Below are positions 33,457 through 42,432 of a stretch of 64,000 bases of DNA, piece after piece. Every line of letters begins with the position of its first letter. Position 1 is the first letter of the stretch. A model generated the notes under the pieces. The model was not told the origin of the DNA and searched no databases. It worked only from the letters and a program-made list of their open reading frames with translations. Made by a program: the position numbers and the translations under genes. The DNA is from Geothrix edaphica (lineage in GTDB: Bacteria; Acidobacteriota; Holophagae; Holophagales; Holophagaceae), in contig NZ_BSDC01000003.1 in the NCBI RefSeq assembly GCF_030268045.1, forward strand, positions 186,001-250,000. The letters are read 5' to 3'.

Positions 33457-35561
33457 AGCCCCTCCTCGTTCCCGCCCTGATCCTGTCGGTCGCTTCCGCC
33501 CCTGCCGCCCAGCCCCCGCTGAGGATCGGCCTCGACACCCAGGCCACGGAATGGATCGTGTCACTGGAAGGCGGCGGCCAGGTCTGCGACCGCGCCGGGA
33601 AACCCCTGCTGAAGCTGGCCCCGGACGAAAAGCTGCGCATCTGGTGGGACAGCCGCGGCGCCTCGGATCCCACCAGCGAGTACCGCATCCAGGTGGGCCG
33701 CCCCCTGGCCGCCGGCGAGGCGGAGGCCCTGATGAAGCGCCTGAAGACGCTCGGTGAGCCGGCGGACCGCGTGAGGGTGCCCGATGCGGATACCTGGCGC
33801 GTGCTGACCGGCCACTTCCCCGAGGCGCCCAAGGCCGAGCCCCTGCTCCAGAAGCTCCAGGACCTGGGGTACGACGAGCTGTGGGTGGCCACCGAGCCCC
33901 GCGACAGCCAGCCCCGCAAGGGCCGCGCCCTCTACGCCGTCAGCGATCGCTATGAGCGGCGCGCCCTGCCCCTCGGCGGCGTGTGGCTGAGACCCGCGGG
34001 CGAGCTGACCAGCCTCCAGGGCAAGGGCCGCTACCGGGGCAAGGTGGAGATCTTCCCCAACGCCCAGGGCCGCCTGACGGTGGTGAACACCCTGGATCTG
34101 GAGACCTACCTCCGTGGCGTGGTGCCCAAGGAGATGGGCGCCTGGGAGTTCCCCTCCCTCGAGGCGCTGAAGGCCCAGGCCGTGGCGGCCCGCACCTACG
34201 CCGTGGCCAACCGCGGCAAGCGTGCGGCCGACGGTTTCGACATGGGCGACACCGTGGCCGACCAGGTCTACGGCGGGCGCGACGGCGAGCAGCTCCTCAC
34301 CGACCGGGCCATCCAGGAGACGGAAGGCCTGTTCGCCACCTACGGCGGCAAGCCCATCCTGGCCCTCTTCATGGCGAACTGCGGCGGCCACACGGTGGAC
34401 GTGTCCCAGGTCTTCGGCGGCGATGCCCCCTACCTGAAGGCCGCCCCATGCTATCCCGCCAAGCCCCTCACCCTGCCCTTCACGTCCGGCGCGCCCATCA
34501 CGGCGGAGGCCCAGCAGTCCTGGCTCAGCTGGGAGCTGCTGAGGCTGGCGGCCGGCATCGTGCCCGTGGAGTGGCTCAGCGGCGACCGCCTGGCCCGCCC
34601 CGCCACGACGGAGGACCTGGCCGCCCCGGTGCTGGCCCTCCAGCAGCGCCTCGGCCTCGATCCGGCGCCCCTGTCCCGGAACGGCCATCTGGTGCTCGCC
34701 CTGGCCCGGGCCCTGGGCCTCCACACTGTGGTGGAAGGCCAGGAGCGCCCCCAGGACGCCGCGTACTTCCTGCCGCCCGAGGTGCCTGCCGGCGATCGCC
34801 TGCTGGCCGCCTTCCTCACCCGGAGGGGCATCGTCCCCGCGGCCCTCTGGACCGCCAAGGAGCCCCCCGCCCTTCGCCAGGCCCTCCTGGCCCTGGGCCG
34901 GATGTGGCAGGACCTGGATCCCCTGACCCCCGGGGAAGGCGCCCTGCTGATGGACCGGCAGGTGCGCCGGAAGCGGGGCGGCCCTGAGCCCCTGGCCCTC
35001 TCCCCGAGGCTGATTCTCGCGGAGGAGGCGCCGGATGGCAGCCTGCGCCTGCTGCCGAAGGCCGACATCCAGGTGGGCGACCGCCTGAAGTGGATCTCCG
35101 CCGAGGACGGCTCCGCCGCGGTGCTGGTGCGGCGGCTCGATCCCGATGGCGCCGCCTGGGACCGCTACAACCCCACCGCCCACTGGCGCGTGGAATATAC
35201 CGAGGCCGACCTACTGGCCCTGGTGAGGAAGCGCATCAAGGTCTCCGGCATCCGCGAGCTCAGGGCCCAGCACAACGAGGAGGGCCGGGTGCTGGACCTG
35301 GCGCTGATCGACAGCCAGGGGGCCGCCCACCGGGTGCGCGGCATGCACATCCGCGGCCTCCTGGGTCTCAAGGACAACGTGTTCCGCTTCCTCACCCTGG
35401 GCCAGGGCGCCCGGCGCCGCTGGGTGTTCTACGGGCGGGGCTGGGGCCATGGGGTGGGCATGTGCCAGACCGGCGCCTATGGCATGGCGCTGGAGGGGGC
35501 CACCTTCCAGCAGATCCTTTCGCACTACTACCCCGGGACCGATCTGCGTAAGGTCGATTGA
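33453..35561 (+). CDS. SpoIID/LytB-domain protein with large insertion
   Basis: A 702-residue secreted protein (signal peptide at 1-18). The SpoIID domain begins near residue 205 (VVNTLDLETYLRGVVPKEM), with the catalytic-type Glu at 227, and continues to GGDAPYLK at about 330. It then resumes at HWRVEYTEADL (577) and ends in WGHGVGMCQTGAYGMA and HYYPGTDL. SpoIID cleaves glycan strands lacking stem peptides; LytB-type proteins activate amidases. About 245 residues (331-575) of unrelated sequence split the domain. ATG overlaps the previous stop by 4 bases; an in-frame ATG lies 9 bases earlier. In a Gram-negative, cell separation or wall turnover is the likely role. Confidence 0.85.
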   Translation: MKPLLVPALILSVASAPAAQPPLRIGLDTQATEWIVSLEGGGQVCDRAGKPLLKLAPDEKLRIWWDSRGASDPTSEYRIQVGRPLAAGEAEALMKRLKTLGEPADRVRVPDADTWRVLTGHFPEAPKAEPLLQKLQDLGYDELWVATEPRDSQPRKGRALYAVSDRYERRALPLGGVWLRPAGELTSLQGKGRYRGKVEIFPNAQGRLTVVNTLDLETYLRGVVPKEMGAWEFPSLEALKAQAVAARTYAVANRGKRAADGFDMGDTVADQVYGGRDGEQLLTDRAIQETEGLFATYGGKPILALFMANCGGHTVDVSQVFGGDAPYLKAAPCYPAKPLTLPFTSGAPITAEAQQSWLSWELLRLAAGIVPVEWLSGDRLARPATTEDLAAPVLALQQRLGLDPAPLSRNGHLVLALARALGLHTVVEGQERPQDAAYFLPPEVPAGDRLLAAFLTRRGIVPAALWTAKEPPALRQALLALGRMWQDLDPLTPGEGALLMDRQVRRKRGGPEPLALSPRLILAEEAPDGSLRLLPKADIQVGDRLKWISAEDGSAAVLVRRLDPDGAAWDRYNPTAHWRVEYTEADLLALVRKRIKVSGIRELRAQHNEEGRVLDLALIDSQGAAHRVRGMHIRGLLGLKDNVFRFLTLGQGARRRWVFYGRGWGHGVGMCQTGAYGMALEGATFQQILSHYYPGTDLRKVD

Positions 35562-35572
35562 TTTTCAACCTC

Positions 35573-35844
35573 AGGGTCTGTTTTCAAAGTGGATGCGAGC
35601 CGCGACGCCGTCCAGCCGCGCACATGGCAAGGCGGAGACCGAAGGGCGATGCGGGACATCGTTCGAGGTCGCCAACGCAGCCAGGGGTGCGGCTGGGCGA
35701 CGTCCCGGAGGGCAAGGGGCGGCGCCCGGCGCGATGCTGCGTCAAGCTCCTCGTCGATAGTGCCGCTATCGCCTTCGTCGCTTTCCTGGCCTCGCTTGGG
35801 CGGCGCCCCTTGCGCGGCCACACCCCACTTTGAAAACAGACCCT
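35573..35844. mobile_element. MITE-like element with 19-bp terminal inverted repeats
   Basis: AGGGTCTGTTTTCAAAGTG at 35573-35591 is repeated perfectly inverted at 35826-35844. The 272-base interval has no credible gene. Inside are further inverted units: AAGGGGCGGCGCCC (about 35713) against GGGCGGCGCCCCTT (about 35800), and a short hairpin CGATAG-N5-CTATCG near 35755. No clear target-site duplication was seen. It fills most of the gap of 347 bases (35562-35908) after the SpoIID gene. Its termini look like those of a non-autonomous transposable element or a structured intergenic repeat. Confidence 0.6.
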
Positions 35845-35908
35845 AAAATCTCTTTCAGGGATTGACGAACCCCCGGCATCGCCCCAGGTTTGCCTTCCTG
35901 GGGGAGGT

Positions 35909-36862
35909 ATGTCTCTGGATGCCTGGATTCTCGGCGCGCCGCTGAAGGTGCTGCGGCAGGAGGACCATCCGTACCGCGAGACCACCCTGGCCACCCTGGG
36001 GCGGCATGAGCTGGGCATGAGCCGGCGGCAGACCCCGGCGGCCCAGCCGGGCTGCGAGATCTTCCTGGATGGCCGGTCCATCTACCTACCCGGGGATCCC
36101 GCGCCGGACCGGGCCTGGTTCGACCTCTGCCGCGAGCTGGGCTACGAGCCCGCCCACCACTGGGACTGGGACCCGGCCCTGATCCTCTTCCAGCAGGTGC
36201 TGCCGGCCCTGGCGGCGGACTGGCACGAACCGCCCCTCCCCCTGGACGCCCAGGGCCTCCCGGAGGGTGTCCTGAGCCTGGCCAGCCTCCGGCAGACCTT
36301 CGCGGAGGCCGTCTCCGAGCTGCGCCAGGACAGCCTCGGTCCCGTGGGCGCCAAGGTGGCCGAGACCTTCGAGTGGCTCCCCCTCCGTGCCGTGGTCTTC
36401 CACGACGATGCCCAGCTGCCTCTCGATTTCGAGGGCGCCGGCTCCTGCGGGCGGGTGTCCCTCTGGCTCGGCATCCACCGGGACCGGGCCGTGGCGCTGG
36501 ATGGACCGGCCCCCTTCGGGTCCGGGCTGCGGCGCTGGGTGGCCGGAGGTTCCGGAGACCTCACACCCGCAGAATCCTTCCTCCGGGCCGCCGGGCTGGA
36601 CCCGGAGCCCCCCAAGGGCTTCGACACCGCCTTCGAGGCCGCCCTCCACCGCCTCTGCTCTCGGCTGGAAGGCCCCTTGGACGCCTACCGCCGCACCTAC
36701 CCTGTGGGCATCCCCTGGCACCGGGACCGCCGCGAGCGCCTCCTGGGCCGCACGATCGTGGATGTCCGGCCTGGGACGCCCCCCATGCTCGTGCTGGATG
36801 ACGGCACCGAGGTGGCCTTGGAAAACACGCCCGTGCCCACCTGGGAGCACGGCGGCATCTGA
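35909..36862 (+). CDS. unknown protein
   Basis: A 317-residue soluble protein without signal peptide or membrane segment and with no family I recognise. It is rich in Pro, Asp, Trp and Leu. Notable stretches are RETTLATLGRHELGM, CRELGYEPAHHWDWDPAL, a middle region with VFHDDAQLPLDFEGAGS and WLGIHRDRAVAL, and a C-terminal RLLGRTIVDVRPGTPPMLVLDDGTEVALE that looks like a small beta-hairpin. GGAGG lies only 1 base before the ATG. It converges with the DUF2238 gene, 2 bases apart. Codon use is like its neighbours, so it is a real gene. No function assigned. Confidence 0.7.
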   Translation: MSLDAWILGAPLKVLRQEDHPYRETTLATLGRHELGMSRRQTPAAQPGCEIFLDGRSIYLPGDPAPDRAWFDLCRELGYEPAHHWDWDPALILFQQVLPALAADWHEPPLPLDAQGLPEGVLSLASLRQTFAEAVSELRQDSLGPVGAKVAETFEWLPLRAVVFHDDAQLPLDFEGAGSCGRVSLWLGIHRDRAVALDGPAPFGSGLRRWVAGGSGDLTPAESFLRAAGLDPEPPKGFDTAFEAALHRLCSRLEGPLDAYRRTYPVGIPWHRDRRERLLGRTIVDVRPGTPPMLVLDDGTEVALENTPVPTWEHGGI

Positions 36863-36864
36863 GG

Positions 36865-37527
36865 TCAGGACCCGGGCTCGGTCTCCCCCTCGGGCATCCG
36901 GTTCATCCGCCGCACCAGGGCCACCATGAACATGGTGAGGGCGGCTCCGACCGCCGCGGCGGTCATGTCCTTCTGCGCGTCCCAGATGTCCCCCTGGGTG
37001 CCGAGGAAGGCATCGCCCAGCTCCGGCGCGCTGAGGCGGGCCGTGATGCTCTCGATGATCTCGTAGACGGCGGAGGCCGCCAGCACCACGTCCAGGGGCA
37101 GGTAGTAGTTCCAGAACCCGCGGGTGCGCGCCACCCGCATGAACACCTCGCGCACGGGGTAGGCCAGCAGGAGGCCGAAGCTGAAGTGGACGATGCGGTC
37201 GAAGGGGTTTCGCGCCAGTCCCCAGTGCGCCTTCATCCAGAAGCCGAGCGGCACGTTGGCATAGGTGTAGTGGGCGCCCACCGCATGCAGCGCCAGAAAG
37301 ATGGTGATCAGCAGATAGCTGAGGTCGGAGAGCGGGAAGCGGCGGTAGGTCCCGGCCAGACCGGCCACGGCCAGCACCACCAGCAGGTTCTCCATCCGCC
37401 AGTCCCCGGGATAGAGGGGCCGGATGGCCGTCACGATCCAGACGAGGGCGTAGGCGACGCAGAGGACCTGGAGGAACCGGTTCTCGCGGAAGGGGCGCGG
37501 GTTCGGGTGGGCGGCGTGGCTGAGCAT
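36865..37527 (-). CDS. DUF2238 (YjdF-like) membrane protein
   Basis: A 220-residue polytopic protein with about six membrane helices and the conserved polar segments of DUF2238/YjdF: GAHYTYANVPLGFWMK, NPFDRIVHFSFGLLLAYPVRE, and YEIIESITA with GDAFLGTQGDIWDAQKDM. The family is widespread but has no established function; the conserved His, Asp and Glu residues lie at helix ends. It starts 8 bases after the fdhA stop codon, so it is read from the same transcript. The link to formate metabolism is only positional. Confidence 0.83.
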   Translation of the reverse strand: MLSHAAHPNPRPFRENRFLQVLCVAYALVWIVTAIRPLYPGDWRMENLLVVLAVAGLAGTYRRFPLSDLSYLLITIFLALHAVGAHYTYANVPLGFWMKAHWGLARNPFDRIVHFSFGLLLAYPVREVFMRVARTRGFWNYYLPLDVVLAASAVYEIIESITARLSAPELGDAFLGTQGDIWDAQKDMTAAAVGAALTMFMVALVRRMNRMPEGETEPGS

Positions 37528-37535
37528 GCCCCAGA

Positions 37536-40226
37536 TTACATGACCTTCGCATCCCCGGTGGCGCGCAGGTTCACGGCCGTGACCTTGTATTCGGGCGTGC
37601 CCGTGACCGTGTCCCGGCCGGGGCCCGTGGCCAGGTTCACGTAGGCGGCCACGGCGTGGAACGTGGCGAAGGGCTCGCCCCGCCGGACCCGGTCCGTGGG
37701 GCGGGTGCGGAGGGTGAAGGCCCCGTGGCGGCTCTGCACATGGACCGGATCTCCGGCGGAGAGGCCCAGCTCCGCCGCGTCGTCGGGGTGGAGCTCCAGC
37801 TCGTCATCCGCCCGCAGCTCGCGGTTGCGGGTCCGGCCCGTCATCGTCGCAGCATTGAAATGGAAGAGGCTGCGCCCCGTGTTCAGCAGGAAGGGGAACT
37901 CGCCATTCGTCACCTCCAGGCTGGGCGTCCAACCGAGCGGGCGGAAGGCCGCCCGGCCCCCCGGGAAACCGCCGGCGTGGAGCACCGGGGTGCCCGGGTG
38001 GTCCTCGGCCGGGCAGGGCCACTGGAGGCCCCCCTCCTGGTCCAGCCGCCCGTGGCTGATGCCGGCGATGGCCGGCCAGACCTGGCGCGCCTCGTCCCAC
38101 ACGGCGGCGGCGTCCGGGTGCCGGAAGGGCTGCCCGGCGCCCAGCCGCTCCGCCAGGGCTGCGAGGATCGCCATGTCCGTGCGGCTGCCCCCCTTTGGCG
38201 GCACCACCTGGCGCACACGCTGGACGCGACGCTCGCCGTTCATGTAGGTGCCCTCCTTCTCGAAGGGGCTGGCGGCGGGCAGGAAGACCGTGCCGAACGC
38301 TTTCGCCGTCTCCGTGAGGAACAGATCCACCACGATCAGGGCCTCCAGCCCGTTCAGGTTCTCCGCGGTCTCCCGCGCCCCAGGATGGCTGAGGAGGGGG
38401 TCGTAGCCGATCACCAGCAGCGCCTTCAGCCGCCCTTCGCCGGCGGCGTCAATCATCTCCAGGGCGTTGAGGCCAGGCTCCTCCGGCAGCTCGGCGCCCC
38501 ACACCTGCGCGTGGATCTCCCGGGACTGCGCCAGCTTCTGGTAGCCCGTGAGCCGCGACGGTTCGCAGCCCATCTGGGCGCTGCCCTGGACGTTGTTCTG
38601 GCCCCGCAGGGGATTCACGCCGGCGCCGGGAATGCCCACGTTCCCCGTGAGCAGCGCGAGGTGGGCCAGGGCCGCCACGCCATCCGTGCCCTGGCGTTGC
38701 TCCGTGACGCCGAGGCCATGGAAGATCATGGCCGGGCCCGTGGTGGCGTAGAGCCGGGCCGCGCGCCGGATGGCCTCCGGCTCGATCCCGCAGAGAGCGC
38801 CCACCCGCTCGGGGGTCCACTCGCGCAGGGAGGCCGCGTAGGCCTCCAGACCCTCCGTGCGGGCCGCGAGGAAGGCCGGGTCCGTGAGCCCCTCACCGAG
38901 GATCAGGCTCGCCATGGCCTGCAGGAGAGGAAGGTTCGTGCCGGGCCGGGGGGCGAGGTGGATCGTGGCCAGGTCCGCCAGTTCCGTGCGCCGGGGATCG
39001 ATCACGATGAGCGGGACGCCGGCCCGGGCCCGCTGGCGGATGCGGGCCCCCACGATGGGATGGTTCTCGGTGGGGTTCGCGCCCACGACCATGAGCAGTC
39101 CGGCCCGCTCGATATCGGCGTAGCTGTTGGTGGCCGCCCCGGTGCCGAAGGTCTGGCCCAGGCCCGCGGCGCTGGGCGCATGGCAGACCCGGGCGCAGCA
39201 GTCCACGTTGTTCGTGCCCAGGGCCAGGCGCGCGAACTTCTGCGTCAGGTAGTTCTCTTCGTTGGTGGAACGGCTGGAGGCCAGCACGCCCACAGCACTG
39301 GGGCCTCCAGCCCGGCGGGCCTGCTGGAGGGCGGAGGCCGCGGCCGCCAGCGCCTCATCCCAGGTCGCGGGCTCCCACACCCCGTTCCGCCGGATCAGGG
39401 GCTCCGTGATCCGGTCCGGCGCATCGCTGAAGCCCCACCCATAGCGGCCCTTCACGCAGAGGTGGCCGCGGCTCACAGGCGAAGCGAACACGGGGCGCGC
39501 TTCGGTGATGCGCCCACCCTTCACGCCCACCTCCATCTCGCAGCCCGTGCCGCAGTAGGGGCAGGTGGTGCGCACCCAGCGCTCCGGCAGTCCCGCCGCC
39601 AGGCGGGAGACGTCCTCGATGGCGCCCGTGGGACAGGTGTCGGCGCAGGCGCCGCAGCTCACGCAGGCGCTCTCGCGCAGACCCGGCGACAGGCCCGGCG
39701 CCAGGGCCAGGTCCGCTCCGCGGCCCGTGAAGGTCCAGATGTTCTGCCCCTGCACCTCGTCGCAGATGCGCACGCAGCGGCCGCAGGCCACGCACCAGGA
39801 GAGGTCCACATCCAGGTACGGATGCTCGGGCTGCTTCGCCTCCGGCTTCCTCGTGCCTGACGGTTCCACGCCATAGGCGTCCAGCAGCTTCCGGAAGGGC
39901 TTCCCCGCCAGCCGCGCCGGGTCCTCCCCGGGGATGCGCTCCGCCAGGTGGGTCAGCATGGCCCGGCGGAAGTCCTCCAGGGCCGGCGTGTGGGTCGCCA
40001 CCTCCATGCCCTCCTCCACGGGCGTGGCGCAGGCGCAGGGGGAGCGCTCGCGGCCCGCCACCTCGACCTCGCACAACCGGCAGCTGGAGGCCGGCTTCAG
40101 CCGCGGATCCGAGCAGAGGGTGGGGATGTCGATGCCGTTCTCCCGGCAGGCCTGCAGCAGCATGGTTCCCGGCCGCGCCGCGACGTCGCGGCCATTCACC
40201 CGCAGGCGGATGAGGGTTCCGATCAC
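37536..40226 (-). CDS. fdhA: formate dehydrogenase alpha subunit, Cys type
   Basis: An 896-residue molybdenum/tungsten enzyme oxidising formate to CO2. Order of parts: 2Fe-2S domain (C38, C49, C52, C64/66), two 4Fe-4S clusters (C145-C155 and C188-C198), a further 4Fe-4S site (C222, C225, C229, C257) and the bis-pterin domain. The active-site residue is C348 (ARVCHAPS), where E. coli FdhF has selenocysteine. This fits the soluble FdhA of NAD-linked or hydrogenase-linked enzymes. No fdhB/fdhC, FdhD or Mo-cofactor gene is adjacent. The GTG start has AGGAG 8 bases upstream. An annotation as generic molybdopterin oxidoreductase is less likely given the motif. Confidence 0.9.
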   Translation of the reverse strand: MIGTLIRLRVNGRDVAARPGTMLLQACRENGIDIPTLCSDPRLKPASSCRLCEVEVAGRERSPCACATPVEEGMEVATHTPALEDFRRAMLTHLAERIPGEDPARLAGKPFRKLLDAYGVEPSGTRKPEAKQPEHPYLDVDLSWCVACGRCVRICDEVQGQNIWTFTGRGADLALAPGLSPGLRESACVSCGACADTCPTGAIEDVSRLAAGLPERWVRTTCPYCGTGCEMEVGVKGGRITEARPVFASPVSRGHLCVKGRYGWGFSDAPDRITEPLIRRNGVWEPATWDEALAAAASALQQARRAGGPSAVGVLASSRSTNEENYLTQKFARLALGTNNVDCCARVCHAPSAAGLGQTFGTGAATNSYADIERAGLLMVVGANPTENHPIVGARIRQRARAGVPLIVIDPRRTELADLATIHLAPRPGTNLPLLQAMASLILGEGLTDPAFLAARTEGLEAYAASLREWTPERVGALCGIEPEAIRRAARLYATTGPAMIFHGLGVTEQRQGTDGVAALAHLALLTGNVGIPGAGVNPLRGQNNVQGSAQMGCEPSRLTGYQKLAQSREIHAQVWGAELPEEPGLNALEMIDAAGEGRLKALLVIGYDPLLSHPGARETAENLNGLEALIVVDLFLTETAKAFGTVFLPAASPFEKEGTYMNGERRVQRVRQVVPPKGGSRTDMAILAALAERLGAGQPFRHPDAAAVWDEARQVWPAIAGISHGRLDQEGGLQWPCPAEDHPGTPVLHAGGFPGGRAAFRPLGWTPSLEVTNGEFPFLLNTGRSLFHFNAATMTGRTRNRELRADDELELHPDDAAELGLSAGDPVHVQSRHGAFTLRTRPTDRVRRGEPFATFHAVAAYVNLATGPGRDTVTGTPEYKVTAVNLRATGDAKVM

Positions 40227-40282
40227 CAGTTTGTCTCCTGAAGGAAGGGGCGCTCAGCAGTATGCGCCGCATGCCCTGGAGT

Positions 40283-40714
40283 TCAAGGCTGGCCGTGCTG
40301 CTCCCACTTCACCCCGAAGTGATCCAGGATGTGCTGGCGCTCCACGCGCTCCTGCTCCGCGATGCTCGCGTAGGGATGGCGGAACACCACGCGCCGGACC
40401 CCCCGGCGCACCAGGGCGCGGCAGCAGGTGAGGCAGGGCTCGTGGGTGACGTAGGCGATGGCCACGGGGCCGTCACAGAAGCCCAGGGCGTTCTCCTCCG
40501 CGTGGCTCGTGTGCAGGCAGCGCTGGCCGGGCTTGCAGGTCTCCGGCGTGCAGTGCGGCATGCCCGGCAGCGCCCCGTTGAATCCCGCCGCCGCGATGCC
40601 GCCGTCGCCCCGCAGCAGCACAGCGCCCACCTGGAGGCGGCAGCAGGTCCCCAGGCGGCTCAGCTCCAGCGCCATGTTCATGAAGACTTCGTCCTTCAGC
40701 TGGGATCGCGTCAC
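40283..40714 (-). CDS. deoxycytidylate deaminase (ComEB-like)
   Basis: dCMP deaminase converts dCMP to dUMP for thymidylate synthesis. The 143 residues carry the zinc motifs HAEENA (His ligand and catalytic Glu) and EPCLTCCRAL (two Cys ligands). An additional Cys/His-rich stretch, HCTPETCKPGQRCLH, precedes the first motif, as in dCMP deaminases of the ComEB type. The stop codon lies 56 bases upstream of fdhA on the same strand. The two may share a transcript, but a metabolic link is not evident. Confidence 0.88.
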   Translation of the reverse strand: MTRSQLKDEVFMNMALELSRLGTCCRLQVGAVLLRGDGGIAAAGFNGALPGMPHCTPETCKPGQRCLHTSHAEENALGFCDGPVAIAYVTHEPCLTCCRALVRRGVRRVVFRHPYASIAEQERVERQHILDHFGVKWEQHGQP

Positions 40715-40836
40715 GGTGGGCCCCTCGGGAAACCTCCATCATCGCAAGATGCGCTCCGCCGCGGACCCACCCTCCACCACTCAATGGATCTGGGTGTCCT
40801 TGGAAGAAATCGTGCGTTTCGTCACAGCCTCAGGGG

Positions 40837-40864
40837 TTCAACCAAAGTCGCTCATAGGCATAAT
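40837..40864 (+). promoter_or_regulatory. candidate promoter
   Basis: TTCAAC (40837-40842), a 16-base spacer and CATAAT (40859-40864) in an AT-rich stretch before the ATG at 40885. The start is preceded by AGGTAATAT. The -10 is near consensus; the -35 is poor. Confidence 0.4.
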
Positions 40865-40884
40865 AAAATATAGGCAGGTAATAT

Positions 40885-41988
40885 ATGAGACCCAGTCTTC
40901 TGACCCCCCTCCTTGCCATCCTGGCCCTCTGCGGGCCGGTTTCCCTGCACGCCCAGGCCCGCGCCCAGGCCCGCCTCCAGGACTGGGACCCCGCGCGCGC
41001 GACCGGGGGCTGGGCCTTCCAGGAAGTGGACGGCTCGCTGGTGTTCTTCGATCCGGGCACGCGGTCACTCCGCGCCTGGATGAAGGGCAGCGGCCTCCTG
41101 TCCACCCTGCCGGTGTTCCTGCCCGAGGTCCGGAAGCCCGCCCCGGCTTCGAAGCCGGCCGCCGCACCGCCCCGGGCCACCACCACGGACTACGACGCCG
41201 CCGGTGCCCTTCTGTACGGCATCCCGCGCCACCAGCGGCCTCAGCCAGCGGCGCCCAGACCCGCATCCCAGCAAGCCCCCGAGGCCCCCGCCAGCGAGGC
41301 GGTCCCCGAGCGCTGGGTGGTCGACTCCTACAGCCGGACCTGGATGGTCTGCGACGGGCGGCTGGTCATCCTCACCAAGGACGGGCAGCTCGAGACCGCA
41401 TCGGCGCTTCCCGCCCCCGTCCAGGACATGGCCGTGGGCCGTGAGGGCATCCTCATCCTCTATCGCACCCTGAAGCCCTGCCTGGAGAAGCGCGACCTCC
41501 GGACCGGCGCGGTGCTCTGGTCCTACGGCGACCGCTCCCAGCTGAAGGACGCCGCGGCCCAGCCCCTGCTCGTCCCCCTCAACCGCATGGCTCTGGGCGC
41601 GGACGGGACGGTGTACCTGGCCGAAGGCCCCAGCCTGGCCTTCACGGTGCTCGATCCCGTCAAGGGGCCCAAGGAGCCCGGCCAGACCTTCTTCACCTGC
41701 CATGATGCCCTCCCGGGCCGCGCGGCCCTGGGCCGGGTGGGGCGCGGTCCCATGCTCTCCTGGGCGGGCCGGGACGTCATCTTCTGCGTCTTCCAGTCCA
41801 GTCAGGTCCGATCCTGCGGCGCGCCGGAATCCACGGGCCTGATGCTCGCCCGCTTCGACCTCCTCAACGGCGCCCTGGAGTGGATCCCCACCACGCTCGC
41901 CGAAGGGCATCAGCTGGTGGGTCTCCTCGACCACGAAGCCGTCTTCCTCGCGCCCAGCGGCGGCCTGGCCTACGCGCCCATCCGCTGA
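40885..41988 (+). CDS. secreted protein of unknown function, beta-propeller-like
   Basis: A 367-residue exported protein with a signal peptide (LLTPLLAILALCGPVSLHAQ). Residues 75-145 are a Pro/Ala-rich region. The C-terminal 220 residues contain repeated short beta units with Trp/Tyr-Asp turns, such as WMVCDGRLVILTKDGQLETA, ALGADGTVYLAEGPSLAFTVLDP and MLARFDLLNGALEWI. These resemble blades of a PQQ-like/WD-type beta-propeller but without clear family signatures. Four Cys could form two disulfides. It is transcribed rightward alone, with the tRNA gene convergent downstream. Function unknown. Confidence 0.65.
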   Translation: MRPSLLTPLLAILALCGPVSLHAQARAQARLQDWDPARATGGWAFQEVDGSLVFFDPGTRSLRAWMKGSGLLSTLPVFLPEVRKPAPASKPAAAPPRATTTDYDAAGALLYGIPRHQRPQPAAPRPASQQAPEAPASEAVPERWVVDSYSRTWMVCDGRLVILTKDGQLETASALPAPVQDMAVGREGILILYRTLKPCLEKRDLRTGAVLWSYGDRSQLKDAAAQPLLVPLNRMALGADGTVYLAEGPSLAFTVLDPVKGPKEPGQTFFTCHDALPGRAALGRVGRGPMLSWAGRDVIFCVFQSSQVRSCGAPESTGLMLARFDLLNGALEWIPTTLAEGHQLVGLLDHEAVFLAPSGGLAYAPIR

Positions 41989-42052
41989 GGCGGGCGGCCG
42001 GTCCGCCGGGCCCTCAGATCCTCCGACATCCCGGCCATCCGATCATCCGAAC

Positions 42053-42129
42053 TGGTGGCCCCGATGCGATTCGAACGCACGACCTGCTCCTTAGGAGGGA
42101 GCTGCTCTATCCAGCTGAGCTACGGGACC
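42053..42129 (-). tRNA. tRNA-Arg (anticodon CCU)
   Basis: Read on the minus strand: acceptor GGTCCCG pairs with CGGGGCC, D-arm TAGCTCAGCTGGATAGAGC, anticodon stem GCTCC/GGAGC around the loop CTCCTAA (anticodon CCT), T-loop GTTCGAATC, discriminator A, and an encoded CCA at 42053-42055. It reads AGG codons. Total 77 bases. No other tRNA is near. Confidence 0.97.
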
Positions 42130-42432
42130 CACGCGGGTTTGCGCGGTTTCAGTCTAGCAGTTGTGCCTGTGTTGTGGCGCCCCGCTCCTCATGAGGCCCC
42201 GGGCCCGCGGCTTCCGGGAAGGCGCAGCGCGCGTGCAGGAGGCCGAGCGCCCGGAGTCCGGGAAACAGGAACCCACGCATCGATGACCGAGCAATTTTGA
42301 CCCGTTTTTGACAATCGATATTCAACCTGGACGCATGGATGCGGTGATATCCTTCCGTTCATGATGCACGAACCCGGCCTATCATTGGAGCGGGAGCGGG
42401 GGTCGCCCGATCCCCTCCATCGCGTGAGTTCC
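42130..42432. other. intergenic region of about 300 bases
   Basis: The gap between the tRNA 5' end and the TatD-like gene contains no protein gene I can support. It holds the upstream region of the leftward tRNA (a possible -10, TAGACT, on the minus strand) and, in its right part, the rightward promoter at 42297-42324. The right 130 bases are more AT-rich than the left, which is of the usual GC-rich type. Confidence 0.6.
42297..42324 (+). promoter_or_regulatory. candidate promoter of the TatD-like/tcdA pair
   Basis: TTGACC (42297-42302), a 16-base spacer and TATTCA (42319-42324) in an AT-rich patch. It gives a leader of about 100 bases before the ATG at 42433. Confidence 0.5.

Noticed and set aside
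35573-35844. Short frames within the inverted-repeat element as a gene.
   Set aside because: They are short, overlap on both strands, lack ribosome-binding sites and read through the palindromic ends.
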